A DNA stretch of 55,438 nucleotides from Salibacterium salarium (GTDB lineage: Bacteria; Bacillota; Bacilli; Bacillales; Marinococcaceae): assembly GCF_030813635.1 (NCBI RefSeq), contig NZ_JAUSUM010000006.1, forward strand, positions 1 through 55,438, in the 5' to 3' direction. Below the pieces are notes generated by a model. It had not been told where the DNA came from and ran no database searches. It saw only the letters and a program-made list of their open reading frames with translations. This document shows, one piece after another, positions 19,875 through 28,774 of this stretch (position 1 is the stretch's first letter; each line of letters begins with the position of its first letter). A program made the translations under genes and the position numbers.

Positions 19875-21233
19875 ATGGACAATCGTTATGCGGTTATTTT
19901 AGCCGCTGGACAAGGAAAACGAATGAAATCCGACTTGTATAAAGTGCTTCACCCGGTTAATGGGAAGCCAATGGTCGAGCATGTCGTTGATCAAGTTACG
20001 GATGCAGGACTAACTGAAGTAGTAACTGTAGTAGGGCACGGTGCCGGTGCTGTTAAGGAGCATTTGGGTAATCGTGTTTCTTATGTGATACAAGAAGAAC
20101 AACTAGGGACAGGTCATGCTGTTGTTCAAGCAAAAGATTTGTTAGAGGGGAAATCGGGTGTTACCGTCGTGCTTTGCGGGGATACACCACTTATCCGTGC
20201 TGAAACGATGCAGGCTCTTATGGACCATCATGAACAAACATCTGCAAAAGCAACTGTTTTGACAGCTCATGCAGAAGATCCCTCCGGCTATGGACGCGTA
20301 ATTCGTGATGAGAAAGGCCGCGTTACACGAATTGTTGAACATAAAGACGCTGATAACGATGAGAAACAGGTCAAAGAGATAAATACGGGAACGTATTGCT
20401 TTGATAATGAGATGCTCTTTCAAGCTTTGACAGAAGTAGGAAATGATAATGCTCAAGGAGAGTATTACCTTCCGGATGTTATTGAAATCTTAAAAAGCCG
20501 TGGAGAAGTCTTGTCGGCATGGCAAACACCGGATTTTTCCGAAACGATTGGAGTGAATGATCGTGTCGCTTTATCTAAAGCTGAAAAAGCACTGAAGCAG
20601 CGTATTAATGAACATTGGATGAGAAATGGTGTGACCATTATTGATCCAGACCATACTTATATTTCTACCGATGCAGACATTGGATATGATACGGTATTAT
20701 ATCCTGGAACGATGTTAAGCGGATCTGTTAAGGTAGGAAACGGTTGTGAAATCGGGCCGTATACAGAAATAACGAACAGCCGGATAGGTAACAATACAGA
20801 TATAACCCAATCTGTTGTTTCCCAAAGCGATATCGGGAATAATGTGAAGGCAGGTCCATATGCTCACATTCGTCCGCAATCGGATATCGCCGATGAGGTA
20901 AAAATAGGTAATTTTGTAGAAATAAAAAAATCTTCTTTCGGACGAGGGAGCAAAGCATCGCATCTTAGCTATGTTGGAGATGCGGACGTCGGAGAAAGAG
21001 TTAATTTTGGCTGCGGTTCTATAACTGTGAACTATGATGGGAAAAATAAATTCCTTACACAAATTGGGAATGATGTTTTCGTAGGCTGTAACGCAAACCT
21101 AGTCGCTCCGGTAAATGTCGAAGAAGGCGCTTATATTGCTGCAGGCTCAACCATTACAGAAGACGTTCCAAGCCACTCATTGTCTATTGCACGATCAAGA
21201 CAGACAAATAAAGAAGATTACTTGAAAAAATAA
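19875..21233 (+). CDS. glmU: Bifunctional GlmU: GlcN-1-P acetyltransferase / UTP uridylyltransferase
   Basis: A 452-residue enzyme making UDP-GlcNAc for peptidoglycan and teichoic acid. The N-terminal pyrophosphorylase (about 1-230) has [19 protein letters not shown]. The C-terminal left-handed beta helix (about 250-452) is built of hexapeptide repeats such as [12 protein letters not shown] and has [36 protein letters not shown] precedes ATG 19875. It is followed by prs after 45 bases, presumably in one operon. Confidence 0.97.
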   Translation: MDNRYAVILAAGQGKRMKSDLYKVLHPVNGKPMVEHVVDQVTDAGLTEVVTVVGHGAGAVKEHLGNRVSYVIQEEQLGTGHAVVQAKDLLEGKSGVTVVLCGDTPLIRAETMQALMDHHEQTSAKATVLTAHAEDPSGYGRVIRDEKGRVTRIVEHKDADNDEKQVKEINTGTYCFDNEMLFQALTEVGNDNAQGEYYLPDVIEILKSRGEVLSAWQTPDFSETIGVNDRVALSKAEKALKQRINEHWMRNGVTIIDPDHTYISTDADIGYDTVLYPGTMLSGSVKVGNGCEIGPYTEITNSRIGNNTDITQSVVSQSDIGNNVKAGPYAHIRPQSDIADEVKIGNFVEIKKSSFGRGSKASHLSYVGDADVGERVNFGCGSITVNYDGKNKFLTQIGNDVFVGCNANLVAPVNVEEGAYIAAGSTITEDVPSHSLSIARSRQTNKEDYLKK

Positions 21234-21278
21234 GAATTATGCCGGTTTTATTAAAATTTTTAACGGAGGGAATATTTC

Positions 21279-22229
21279 ATGCCAACCTATGACGATCCAT
21301 ATTTGAAGGTGTTCACCTTAAACTCTAACCCTGATCTCACACAAGAAGTGACGAACCAGATCGGAGTGGAAATAGGGAAAAGTTCAATTAAGCGATTTAA
21401 AGATGGAGAAATTCAAGTAAATATTGAAGAAAGCATCCGTGGTTGCGATGTCTTTCTCGTACAGTCTACATCGGAACCTGCTAATGAGCACTTAATGGAA
21501 CTTCTTATTATGATCGACGCAATGAAAAGGGCGTCTGCTGCTACCATTAATGTTGTAATACCTTACTATGGATATGCTCGTCAAGATCGTAAAGCACGAT
21601 CAAGAGAACCAATTACCGCAAAATTGGTCGCTAATCTTGTGGAAAAAGCAGGGGCGACTCGAGTGTTAAGTGTGGATTTGCATGCTACACAAATTCAAGG
21701 CTTTTTCGACATTCCGGTAGATCAGCTTCTTGGTGAACCTATATTATCAAAGCATTTTCAAGACAAAGGCATGGAAGATATTGTTATTGTTTCCCCGGAT
21801 CACGGTGGTGTGGTTCGTGCTAGAAAAATGGCAGATCGCTTAAAAGCTCCGATTGCCATCATTGATAAACGACGTCCGGAGCCTAATGTGTCCGAAGTTA
21901 TGAATATCATTGGGGATGTTGAAGGGAAAACAGCTATTATTGTCGATGATATTATAGATACGGCAGGAACAATGACATTAGCCGCTGATGCATTACTCGA
22001 AAAAGGAGCAAATGAGGTTTATGCTTGCAGCACCCACCCTGTGTTGTCCGGTCCGGCGATAGAGCGTATTGAGAACTCTAACATTAAAGAGTTGGCTGTC
22101 ACAAACACAATCACGCTACCTGAAGAAAAAAATATCGACAAAATTACACAGTTATCTGTCGCTCCGTTGATTGCAGAAGCTATCATTCGTGTGCACGAGC
22201 AAACTTCCGTGAGTACATTGTTTGAGTAA
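21279..22229 (+). CDS. prs: Ribose-phosphate pyrophosphokinase
   Basis: A 316-residue class I PRPP synthetase. Motifs are [17 protein letters not shown], the ATP flexible loop [32 protein letters not shown] and the PRPP-binding [11 protein letters not shown]. It makes PRPP for purines, pyrimidines, His and Trp, and so supplies the effector sensed by PurR upstream. ACGGAGGG precedes ATG 21279. Confidence 0.97.
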   Translation: MPTYDDPYLKVFTLNSNPDLTQEVTNQIGVEIGKSSIKRFKDGEIQVNIEESIRGCDVFLVQSTSEPANEHLMELLIMIDAMKRASAATINVVIPYYGYARQDRKARSREPITAKLVANLVEKAGATRVLSVDLHATQIQGFFDIPVDQLLGEPILSKHFQDKGMEDIVIVSPDHGGVVRARKMADRLKAPIAIIDKRRPEPNVSEVMNIIGDVEGKTAIIVDDIIDTAGTMTLAADALLEKGANEVYACSTHPVLSGPAIERIENSNIKELAVTNTITLPEEKNIDKITQLSVAPLIAEAIIRVHEQTSVSTLFE

Positions 22230-22241
22230 AAATCGATAGTC

Positions 22242-22270
22242 TTGCTTTTTACAGTTATAAGTGGTATAAT
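22242..22270 (+). promoter_or_regulatory. candidate sigma-A promoter of ctc
   Basis: TTGCTT (22242-22247) and TATAAT (22265-22270) with 17 bp between. In B. subtilis ctc is a classic sigma-B gene; I did not find a convincing GTTT/GGGTAT sigma-B pair here. Confidence 0.65.
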
Positions 22271-22335
22271 TCTCAATCAAGTGGGTTTAAAAATCGAAAT
22301 GCCCTAACAAGACAATATAATGAGGTGAATCAACT

Positions 22336-22974
22336 ATGGCTACAGTATTAGAAGCCAACACACGTACGGATCTTAGAAAATCTGTGTCTAATAAATTACG
22401 TACGGATGGATATGTTCCAGCTGTTCTTTACGGAAAAGACACGGAAAGTAAGCCTGTTTCCGTTCCTAATATTACTTTTATAAAGACAATCCGTGAAGTG
22501 GGACGTAACGGAATTATTGAGTTAGATGTAGAAGGAGAAAGTGAAAAGCACAAGGTTATCGTCCACGATATTCAAGTGGATCCAATTAAAGATTATCTTG
22601 TACACATAGACTTCTTTGAAGTAGACCTTAAATCTGAAATGGAAGCAGATGTTTCCGTTAACTTGCAAGGAGATGCTCCTGGTGAAAAAGAAGGCGGCAT
22701 TTTATCTCCGCTTCTTTACAATGTTACTGTTCGTGCGCTACCAACAGACATTCCAGAAGAAATTGCGGTTGATATTTCTGAACTAGGTGTTGGAGATTCT
22801 GTTCAGATTGCAGATCTAGCATCCGGTAAAGGATTTGAGTTCGTCAACGAACCAGAGGAAACAGTTGTTACCGTTCTTCCTCCAGAACAAGAAAAAGAAC
22901 CTGAAGAAGAGCAAGGACAAGAACCTGAACTTGTTGGAGCCGATGAGGAAGACGGAGAAAATAAGTCTGAGTAA
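22336..22974 (+). CDS. ctc: 50S ribosomal protein L25 / general stress protein Ctc
   Basis: A 212-residue two-domain protein. The N-terminal 5S-rRNA-binding L25 domain (about 1-90) begins ATVLEANTRTDLRKSVSNKLR; the TL5/Ctc C-terminal domain (about 95-180) is followed by a strongly acidic tail of Glu, Asp and Gln that is longer than in B. subtilis Ctc (204). It binds 5S rRNA in the large subunit. AATGAGGTG precedes ATG 22336. Confidence 0.94.
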   Translation: MATVLEANTRTDLRKSVSNKLRTDGYVPAVLYGKDTESKPVSVPNITFIKTIREVGRNGIIELDVEGESEKHKVIVHDIQVDPIKDYLVHIDFFEVDLKSEMEADVSVNLQGDAPGEKEGGILSPLLYNVTVRALPTDIPEEIAVDISELGVGDSVQIADLASGKGFEFVNEPEETVVTVLPPEQEKEPEEEQGQEPELVGADEEDGENKSE

Positions 22975-22990
22975 ATAATACAGAATGAAA

Positions 22991-23020
22991 GGTATAGCCG
23001 TCACGCGGTTATGCCTTTTT
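22991..23020 (+). terminator. terminator after ctc
   Basis: GGTATAGCCG and CGGTTATGCC pair around TCACG, followed by five Ts. Confidence 0.85.
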
Positions 23021-23064
23021 ACTGTGCTGTCAGAGAAGTGAACGAGGAAAAGAGGGAGCGGAAG

Positions 23065-23625
23065 ATGAAGCTAATCGCAGGCCTTGGGAATCCTGGACGT
23101 AAATACGAAAAGACCCGTCACAATGTAGGGTTTCAAGCTCTTGATACACTAGCTGAGAGTGTAGGGGCGTCTTGGAAAAAAGGGAAAAAGAGCATGACTG
23201 CCGAACTAACAGTAGATGGAGAAAAAATCTATTTAGTCAAGCCGCTCACTTATATGAATCTTTCTGGAGAGGCGCTGGCTCCAGTGATGAATTATTATAA
23301 TATCCCTACGGAGAATCTCCTTGTTGTTTATGACGATCTTGATTTACCTCCCGGCTCTTTGCGTGTACGCTTAAAAGGAGGTCACGGGGGGCATAACGGA
23401 TTAAAATCTATCTTTCAAGAGGTTGGGAGTAAGGATTTTAAACGAATCAGGATCGGAATTGGACACCCGGAACCTGGTGATACCGTCATCTCTCATGTGT
23501 TAGGGACGTTTTCTCCAGAGGAAAAGAAAGCCGTGCAAGAAACAATCGAACTGTCGGCTAAAGCGGCTGAAGTTTGGCTTACAAAACCATTCGTCGAAGT
23601 AATGAATGATTATAATAAGAAATAA
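23065..23625 (+). CDS. pth: Peptidyl-tRNA hydrolase
   Basis: A 186-residue Pth that recycles peptidyl-tRNA released from stalled ribosomes. Motifs are AGLGNPGRKYEKTRHNVGF (catalytic His in the HN pair), KPLTYMNLSGEA, VVYDDLDLPPG and KGGHGGHNGLKSI. ATG 23065 is preceded by AGGGAGCGGAAG; the frame is open to 23011, but that would begin inside the ctc terminator. fin follows. Confidence 0.97.
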   Translation: MKLIAGLGNPGRKYEKTRHNVGFQALDTLAESVGASWKKGKKSMTAELTVDGEKIYLVKPLTYMNLSGEALAPVMNYYNIPTENLLVVYDDLDLPPGSLRVRLKGGHGGHNGLKSIFQEVGSKDFKRIRIGIGHPEPGDTVISHVLGTFSPEEKKAVQETIELSAKAAEVWLTKPFVEVMNDYNKK

Positions 23626-23696
23626 GTATAGTGTCCTTTTTTTCAGCTTATACTAGAAGGGAAAAACAACCTTTTAGAAAAAAGGGGCTATGAAAA

Positions 23697-23930
23697 ATGG
23701 CTATTTGTTATTATTGCAGGCATTGTGGAACTGCTGTAGGAACGTTAGAAGACGAAGAGCTGCTTGTATCTCCGCAACTTGGTTTCGATCAATTAACGGA
23801 CGAGGAACAACAGCAGATTATTCATTACGGATCAGATGGTCACGTTCATGTGAGAGTGACATGCGATCATTGCGAAGAAGCATTGGAGCGTGATCCAGAG
23901 CTCCATGATCTTGATCGATGGATTCAATAA
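23697..23930 (+). CDS. fin: Anti-sigma-F factor Fin (YabK)
   Basis: A 77-residue zinc-binding protein with CYYCRHC near the N-terminus and CDHC near residue 59. Its length and pattern match Fin (76 residues in B. subtilis), which is made in the forespore and inhibits sigma-F to allow the switch to sigma-G. AAAAGGGGC precedes ATG 23697. It pairs functionally with csfB/Gin at the start of the window. The upstream gap contains GGGAAAAACA at 23659-23668, a sigma-F -10-like string, but no correctly spaced -35. Confidence 0.92.
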   Translation: MAICYYCRHCGTAVGTLEDEELLVSPQLGFDQLTDEEQQQIIHYGSDGHVHVRVTCDHCEEALERDPELHDLDRWIQ

Positions 23931-23991
23931 CGCTGGTGAGAAGCTGGTTGATATTTTAATAAGGAAACTTCTTTCTAATGGTTTTAGAAAT

Positions 23992-24043
23992 GGGCCTGGT
24001 CCTTCGTAAACGTAAGAGTATGAAGAAGACCGGCCTCTTTTTC
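23992..24043 (+). terminator. terminator after fin
   Basis: GGGCCTGGTCCTTC pairs with GAAGAAGACCGGCCT (one bulge) across a 16-base loop, followed by CTTTTTC. Confidence 0.75.
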
Positions 24044-24194
24044 TATTGCTGTTAAAAGCTGAAAAACAATACAATGAAACGAGTATCTTAAAATAAATCC
24101 ATTCATAGTATTAACAATGCTCATGGCTCATAAATGGTCTTGCAGTGGAGAACCCAACGTAGTGGGGTGTAGGAATGAAGGAGGAACAAGAGGT

Positions 24195-27100
24195 ATGAAG
24201 GGATTACAACAAGCCCTTGCTGAAAATGATCATGTGAAGGCAGTGTTAGATGGAGTAGAAAACGGGATGAAAGAACAGTTGGCAGCTGGATTAACTGGTT
24301 CAGCCCGCCCTTTTTTCATGTCATTAACAAAGTCAAAAGTCAATCATCCGCAACTTATTATTACTCATACGTTATACCAAGCCCAAAAGTTATATGAAGA
24401 CATCGTTGATTTAGTAGAACATGACGTTTACTTATATCCTGTCAACGAGTTGATATCATCTGAAATAGCGACGGCTAGTCCAGAGATGAGAGCGCAACGC
24501 ATTGAAGTGTTGAACAAGTTGATGGGTGATTTTAACGGAATAGTTATTGCCCCTATAGCAGGTGTGCGGAGACTGCTGCCACCGGTAGACTTGTGGAGGG
24601 ACTCTCAATTTACGATACGCCAAGGTGAAGAGATTGATTTAGAAACTTTTATACCACATCTATTCTCTTTAGGCTATCAACGGGCTGACATGGTATCTGC
24701 ACCTGGGGAATTCAGTGTAAGAGGCGGCATTATTGATGTTTATTCTTTAACGGAAGAAAACCCGGTTCGAATTGAACTATTTGATACGGAGATTGATTCT
24801 CTCCGCCATTTTCAAGCTGATGATCAACGTTCATTAGAGCAGCTGAAAGAAATAACCATTGGTCCGGCTCAAGAAACGATTCTGTACTCGGTTCATTTTG
24901 AGAAAGCTGCGGCACAACTCGAACAATCTTTGGCTGATACGCTTAGTAGAGTCAAGGATAATGAAGTGAAAGAAAAGCTCCAAGAACACTTAGGCTATGA
25001 AAAAGAACAATTGGCGGAGCAATCCCGTTTTCAAGGTCTTTATAAATATATGGAGTATTTTTATGAACAGCCAGTCACTCTCTTGTCATACTTTTCTGAA
25101 AATACAATTCTTTTCTTAGATGAAATTAGCAGAGTGCAGGAAATGGCGGAAAACCTTGATAAAGAAGAAGCGGAATGGGCGACGACCGTCTTAGAACAAG
25201 GAGAGATTCCAAGCGATCTTTCCTTATCGGTTCCTTTTGATAAACTATTTGCCGACAGTAATCATCCGCGAATCTATCTTTCTTTGTTTTTAAGAAACAT
25301 TCCTTCTATCCAGCCGCAAAACATAGCCAATATACAATGTAAGGCGATGCAGCAATTTCATGGGCAAATGCATGTTTTGAAAAGTGAGATGAATCGTTGG
25401 CAACAAAATAATTACAACATTGTGTTCATTGCCGGAGATCAAGATCGAGCACAAAAGCTACAAAACGTCCTTTATGATTACGACATGGAAGCAGAAATAA
25501 TTGATAGGGCCGGGCCTTTTACTCCTAAAAAACCAGCCATTATTCAAGGGCAATTAAATAGCGGCTTTGAGCTTCCCATGGAAAAAGTAGTCGTCATTAC
25601 GGAGGAAGAAACGTTTACTAAAAAAGTGAACCGACCGCAGCGCCGGCAGAAACTGTCAAATGCGGAGCGAATTAAAAGTTATTCCGAGTTGAAGGTTGGG
25701 GATCTGGTCGTCCATGTAAACCATGGTATAGGAAAATACTTAGGTATTGAGACACTAGAAGTTAAGGGTGTACATCAAGATTATCTTAATATTTCTTATC
25801 GTGGTAATGATAAACTGTATGTCCCTGTTGAGCAGATTGATTTAGTCCAAAAATATGTTGGTTCTGAGGAGAAAGAGCCAAAGATTCATGCACTTGGCGG
25901 CAGTGAATGGAAAAAGGTTAAACGTCGGGTCGAATCCTCTGTTCAGGACATAGCCGAAGACCTAATTAAGCTATATTCTGAGCGTGAGGCATCTAAGGGA
26001 CATGCTTTTGCGAACTATGAGGAAGAAGAGCAGGCATTTGCTGATACGTTCTCTTACCAGGAGACTGAAGATCAGTTAAAAGCTATTCGGGAAATTAAAG
26101 AAGATATGGAAAGAGAACGTCCGATGGACCGCCTTTTATGCGGAGATGTTGGCTATGGAAAAACAGAAGTAGCCATTCGAGCGGCATTTAAAGCAATTTT
26201 GGATGGAAAACAAGTGGCGCTGCTCGTTCCAACAACAATACTGGCGCAGCAGCATTTTGATACTTTAACGGAGCGCTTCGCCGACTATCCTATTAATATA
26301 GGGATGCTGAGTCGTTTTCGGACCCGCAAACAACAATCAGAAACAATCAAATCTTTAAAAACAGGCGGCTTGGATATTGTTGTTGGGACACATCGTATTT
26401 TATCTAAAGATATAACGTTTAAAGATTTAGGGTTATTAATCGTAGATGAAGAGCAGCGGTTCGGGGTGACTCACAAAGAAAAAATTAAACGCTTGAAAGC
26501 GAATATTGATGTGCTTACATTGACCGCAACGCCTATCCCTCGGACACTCCACATGTCAATGCTCGGGGTACGCGACTTATCTGTTATTGAGACGCCGCCC
26601 GAAAACCGTTTTCCAGTACAGACCTATGTTATGGATTACAATGCGTCCTTAGTAAAAGAAGCGGTAGAACGAGAATTAAGCAGAGGCGGACAGGTTTATC
26701 TTCTATACAACAGAGTAGATGACATCAGCCGCATGGCCGATCAAGTGTCGATGCTTGTTCCTGACGCAGAAGTTGCGTATGCACATGGACAAATGAATGA
26801 ACAAGAATTGGAATCGGTCATGATTGATTTTCTAGAAGGTGATAAAAATGTACTCGTTACAACAACAATTATTGAAACGGGTGTCGATATTCCTAACGTA
26901 AACACATTAATAATATATAATGCCGATAAAATGGGGCTTTCTCAACTTTATCAAATTAGAGGTAGAGTGGGCCGTTCGAACAGAGTAGCGTATGCCTACT
27001 TTACGTATCAGCGTGACAAAATCCTGACGGAAATTGCAGAAAAACGACTACAGGCTATTAAAGAATTCACAGAGCTTGGTTCAGGTTTTAAGATAGCGAT

Positions 27101-27728
27101 GCGGGACTTGTCTATACGCGGTACAGGTAATCTGCTGGGTGCGGAACAACATGGTTTCATTGAATCTGTCGGGTTTGATATGTACTCTGAAATGCTGAAA
27201 GAAGCGATTGAGGAACAAAAAGGGCAGACACCAAAGAGTCAAGAACGGGAAGTTGAAATTGATGTGAAAATGGATGCCTATATTCCAGGTAGTTACATTA
27301 GCGATTCAAAACAGAAGATTGAAATGTACAAACGTTTTAAAGGTTTGGAGACAATAGATGAACTTCAAGATTTGCAGGATGAAATGATAGACCGTTTTGG
27401 CGAATATCCTCAAGAAACGGCCGATTTGTTTGCGTTGTCCAAAGTGAAATTGTCAGCGAAAAAGAATGGTGTAGAGTCTATTGTTCAAGAAGGGACGAAA
27501 ACAACCGTACTTTTGACAGAGGATATGAGTCAGGCCATTGATGGATCGAAACTTTTTGAAGTAGTTAATGAATTTGGAAGAGAAGTCGGTATTGGTGCCA
27601 GTTCCCAAAGTATTAAAATTGCGATCCACCAAAACAAGATGACGAGTCGTCGATTCCTAGAGATACTAGAGACTCTTGTCCAAAAGCTACCGGAAACAGT
27701 CAAGGAAGCAGAAGAGACACCTTCATGA
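24195..27728 (+). CDS. mfd: Transcription-repair coupling factor Mfd
   Basis: A 1177-residue SF2 translocase, the same length as B. subtilis Mfd. It has a UvrB-like N-terminal module, the RNA polymerase-interacting domain near residues 500-570 (LKVGDLVVHVNHGIGKY), and the motor with Walker A GDVGYGKT (about 650-657), DEEQ (about 751-754), LTATPIPRT and QIRGRVGRS, then a TRCF C-terminal domain. It removes stalled RNA polymerase and recruits UvrA. ATG 24195 with AAGGAGGAACAAGAGG upstream is chosen; the frame is open to 24117. Confidence 0.97.
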   Translation: MKGLQQALAENDHVKAVLDGVENGMKEQLAAGLTGSARPFFMSLTKSKVNHPQLIITHTLYQAQKLYEDIVDLVEHDVYLYPVNELISSEIATASPEMRAQRIEVLNKLMGDFNGIVIAPIAGVRRLLPPVDLWRDSQFTIRQGEEIDLETFIPHLFSLGYQRADMVSAPGEFSVRGGIIDVYSLTEENPVRIELFDTEIDSLRHFQADDQRSLEQLKEITIGPAQETILYSVHFEKAAAQLEQSLADTLSRVKDNEVKEKLQEHLGYEKEQLAEQSRFQGLYKYMEYFYEQPVTLLSYFSENTILFLDEISRVQEMAENLDKEEAEWATTVLEQGEIPSDLSLSVPFDKLFADSNHPRIYLSLFLRNIPSIQPQNIANIQCKAMQQFHGQMHVLKSEMNRWQQNNYNIVFIAGDQDRAQKLQNVLYDYDMEAEIIDRAGPFTPKKPAIIQGQLNSGFELPMEKVVVITEEETFTKKVNRPQRRQKLSNAERIKSYSELKVGDLVVHVNHGIGKYLGIETLEVKGVHQDYLNISYRGNDKLYVPVEQIDLVQKYVGSEEKEPKIHALGGSEWKKVKRRVESSVQDIAEDLIKLYSEREASKGHAFANYEEEEQAFADTFSYQETEDQLKAIREIKEDMERERPMDRLLCGDVGYGKTEVAIRAAFKAILDGKQVALLVPTTILAQQHFDTLTERFADYPINIGMLSRFRTRKQQSETIKSLKTGGLDIVVGTHRILSKDITFKDLGLLIVDEEQRFGVTHKEKIKRLKANIDVLTLTATPIPRTLHMSMLGVRDLSVIETPPENRFPVQTYVMDYNASLVKEAVERELSRGGQVYLLYNRVDDISRMADQVSMLVPDAEVAYAHGQMNEQELESVMIDFLEGDKNVLVTTTIIETGVDIPNVNTLIIYNADKMGLSQLYQIRGRVGRSNRVAYAYFTYQRDKILTEIAEKRLQAIKEFTELGSGFKIAMRDLSIRGTGNLLGAEQHGFIESVGFDMYSEMLKEAIEEQKGQTPKSQEREVEIDVKMDAYIPGSYISDSKQKIEMYKRFKGLETIDELQDLQDEMIDRFGEYPQETADLFALSKVKLSAKKNGVESIVQEGTKTTVLLTEDMSQAIDGSKLFEVVNEFGREVGIGASSQSIKIAIHQNKMTSRRFLEILETLVQKLPETVKEAEETPS

Positions 27729-27741
27729 TAAAGTTTCCTGA

Positions 27742-27768
27742 ATGAAGGGATTTCTCCCATTTTTTCTA
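27742..27768 (+). terminator. possible weak terminator after mfd
   Basis: A short GGGA-TTTC-TCCC hairpin is followed by ATTTTTTCT. The stem is only about 4-5 bp. Confidence 0.45.
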
Positions 27769-27775
27769 AATCTAA

Positions 27776-27805
27776 TGAATAGTAATTTTCTGCCGGTGGA
27801 TAATA
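27776..27805 (+). promoter_or_regulatory. sigma-G promoter of spoVT
   Basis: TGAATA (27776-27781) and GATAATA (27799-27805) are 17 bp apart and fit the sigma-G pattern TGAATA-N17/18-CATAMTA closely. spoVT is sigma-G dependent in B. subtilis. Confidence 0.75.
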
Positions 27806-27942
27806 AGCATTATACAGTATAGAGGCGGAGGTTCTTTATAGGCAGAGCCGTCCTTGTAAAGAACATGGAAGGATGCTTAAGGTCTTTATTTGTCTCTAAT
27901 CATTTTATGAAAACATCTGCAGAAAGGGAGGCAGTTCCAATG

Positions 27943-28482
27943 ATGAAAGCAACTGGTATTGTCCGTCGAATCGATGATTTAGGAAGAGTGGTTATCCCAA
28001 AAGAAATTCGTCGTACTTTACGTATCAGGGAAGGCGATCCGCTCGAAATTTTTGTTGATAGGGATGGAGAAGTGATTTTAAAGAAATATTCTCCTATCTC
28101 TGAGCTTGGAGATTTTGCAAAAGAATACGCGGAGGCTTTATATGACACGCTTCACCACCCGATATTAGTCGCCGATCGCGACACATATATTGCTGTTTCC
28201 GGCGGAGTAAAGAAAGATTACGCTAATAAGAGTATAGGAAGTCTTGTCGAAGAAGCTATTAATCAACGGCAAACCAAGGTTACATCAAGTAAAGGTGATT
28301 ACAATCTCGTCAGTGACCATGAAGAAGCGATGAAAGGATATGCTGTTGCTCCTATTATTGCCAACGGTGATCCCATCGGAGCTGTGGTTATGATAGCGAA
28401 AGAAGATAAAGTGGACGAGGCCATTTCGGCTAAATTACTCGAAACAGCAGCTGGGTTTTTAGCACGACAAATGGAACAATAG
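27943..28482 (+). CDS. spoVT: Stage V sporulation regulator SpoVT
   Basis: A 179-residue regulator with an AbrB-type DNA-binding domain (residues 1-50: MKATGIVRRIDDLGRVVIP, KEIRRTLRIREGDPLEIF) and a C-terminal GAF domain (about 55-179) ending AAGFLARQMEQ as in B. subtilis. It tunes sigma-G genes in the forespore. Two adjacent ATG codons (27940 and 27943) follow AGGGAGG; I use the second to match the family, the difference being one residue. The frame is open upstream to 27865 without a ribosome site. Confidence 0.96.
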   Translation: MKATGIVRRIDDLGRVVIPKEIRRTLRIREGDPLEIFVDRDGEVILKKYSPISELGDFAKEYAEALYDTLHHPILVADRDTYIAVSGGVKKDYANKSIGSLVEEAINQRQTKVTSSKGDYNLVSDHEEAMKGYAVAPIIANGDPIGAVVMIAKEDKVDEAISAKLLETAAGFLARQMEQ

Positions 28483-28490
28483 TATCGTAG

Positions 28491-28521
28491 GAAAGCTGTC
28501 TGTGAAAGGGCAGCTTTTTTG
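28491..28521 (+). terminator. terminator after spoVT
   Basis: AAGCTGTC and GGGCAGCTT pair around TGTGAAA, followed by six Ts. Confidence 0.85.
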
Positions 28522-28531
28522 TGTAAAAGGT

Positions 28532-28730
28532 TGGCGTTTTCGGAATCCCAGCTCCAGCGTCCAGTTGCCCTGCACGCATAGAAGAATCGCCGCCTGCCAT
28601 CCCTTACGTCCGGTGGGAGCGGCGGTGTGCGTCGCAGAACCTGTCGCGGGCCTGCAGGACGCAGGTCAGTTCGATGTTACCACAGGACGTGGCGGCCTCC
28701 ACTATCCAGGGCGCTTGCGTGTGGTCTCTT
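28532..28730 (+). repeat. GC-rich intergenic repeat, copy 2
   Basis: It starts TTGGCGTTTTCGGAATCC, continues CAGCTCCAGCGTCCAG, contains CAGAACCTGTCGCGGG and ends CCAGGGCGCTTGCG, the same landmarks as copy 1 at 8600-8730. The middle is longer and differs. It keeps an open reading frame by chance, which makes the spoVB frame look about 90 codons too long. Confidence 0.75.
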
Positions 28731-28774
28731 CTTTTGCTGTGATATACTGGGCTTTTGGAGAAAGGAAGATCCAC

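Noticed and set aside
23626-23668. Sigma-F promoter for fin
   Set aside because: GTATA and GGGAAAAACA are 28 bp apart instead of about 15, and the -10 has a mismatch at a key T.
28502-28774. N-terminal 91-codon extension of spoVB
   Set aside because: It is the translation of the GC-rich repeat; the real protein starts at 28775 with a proper ribosome site and family-typical sequence.
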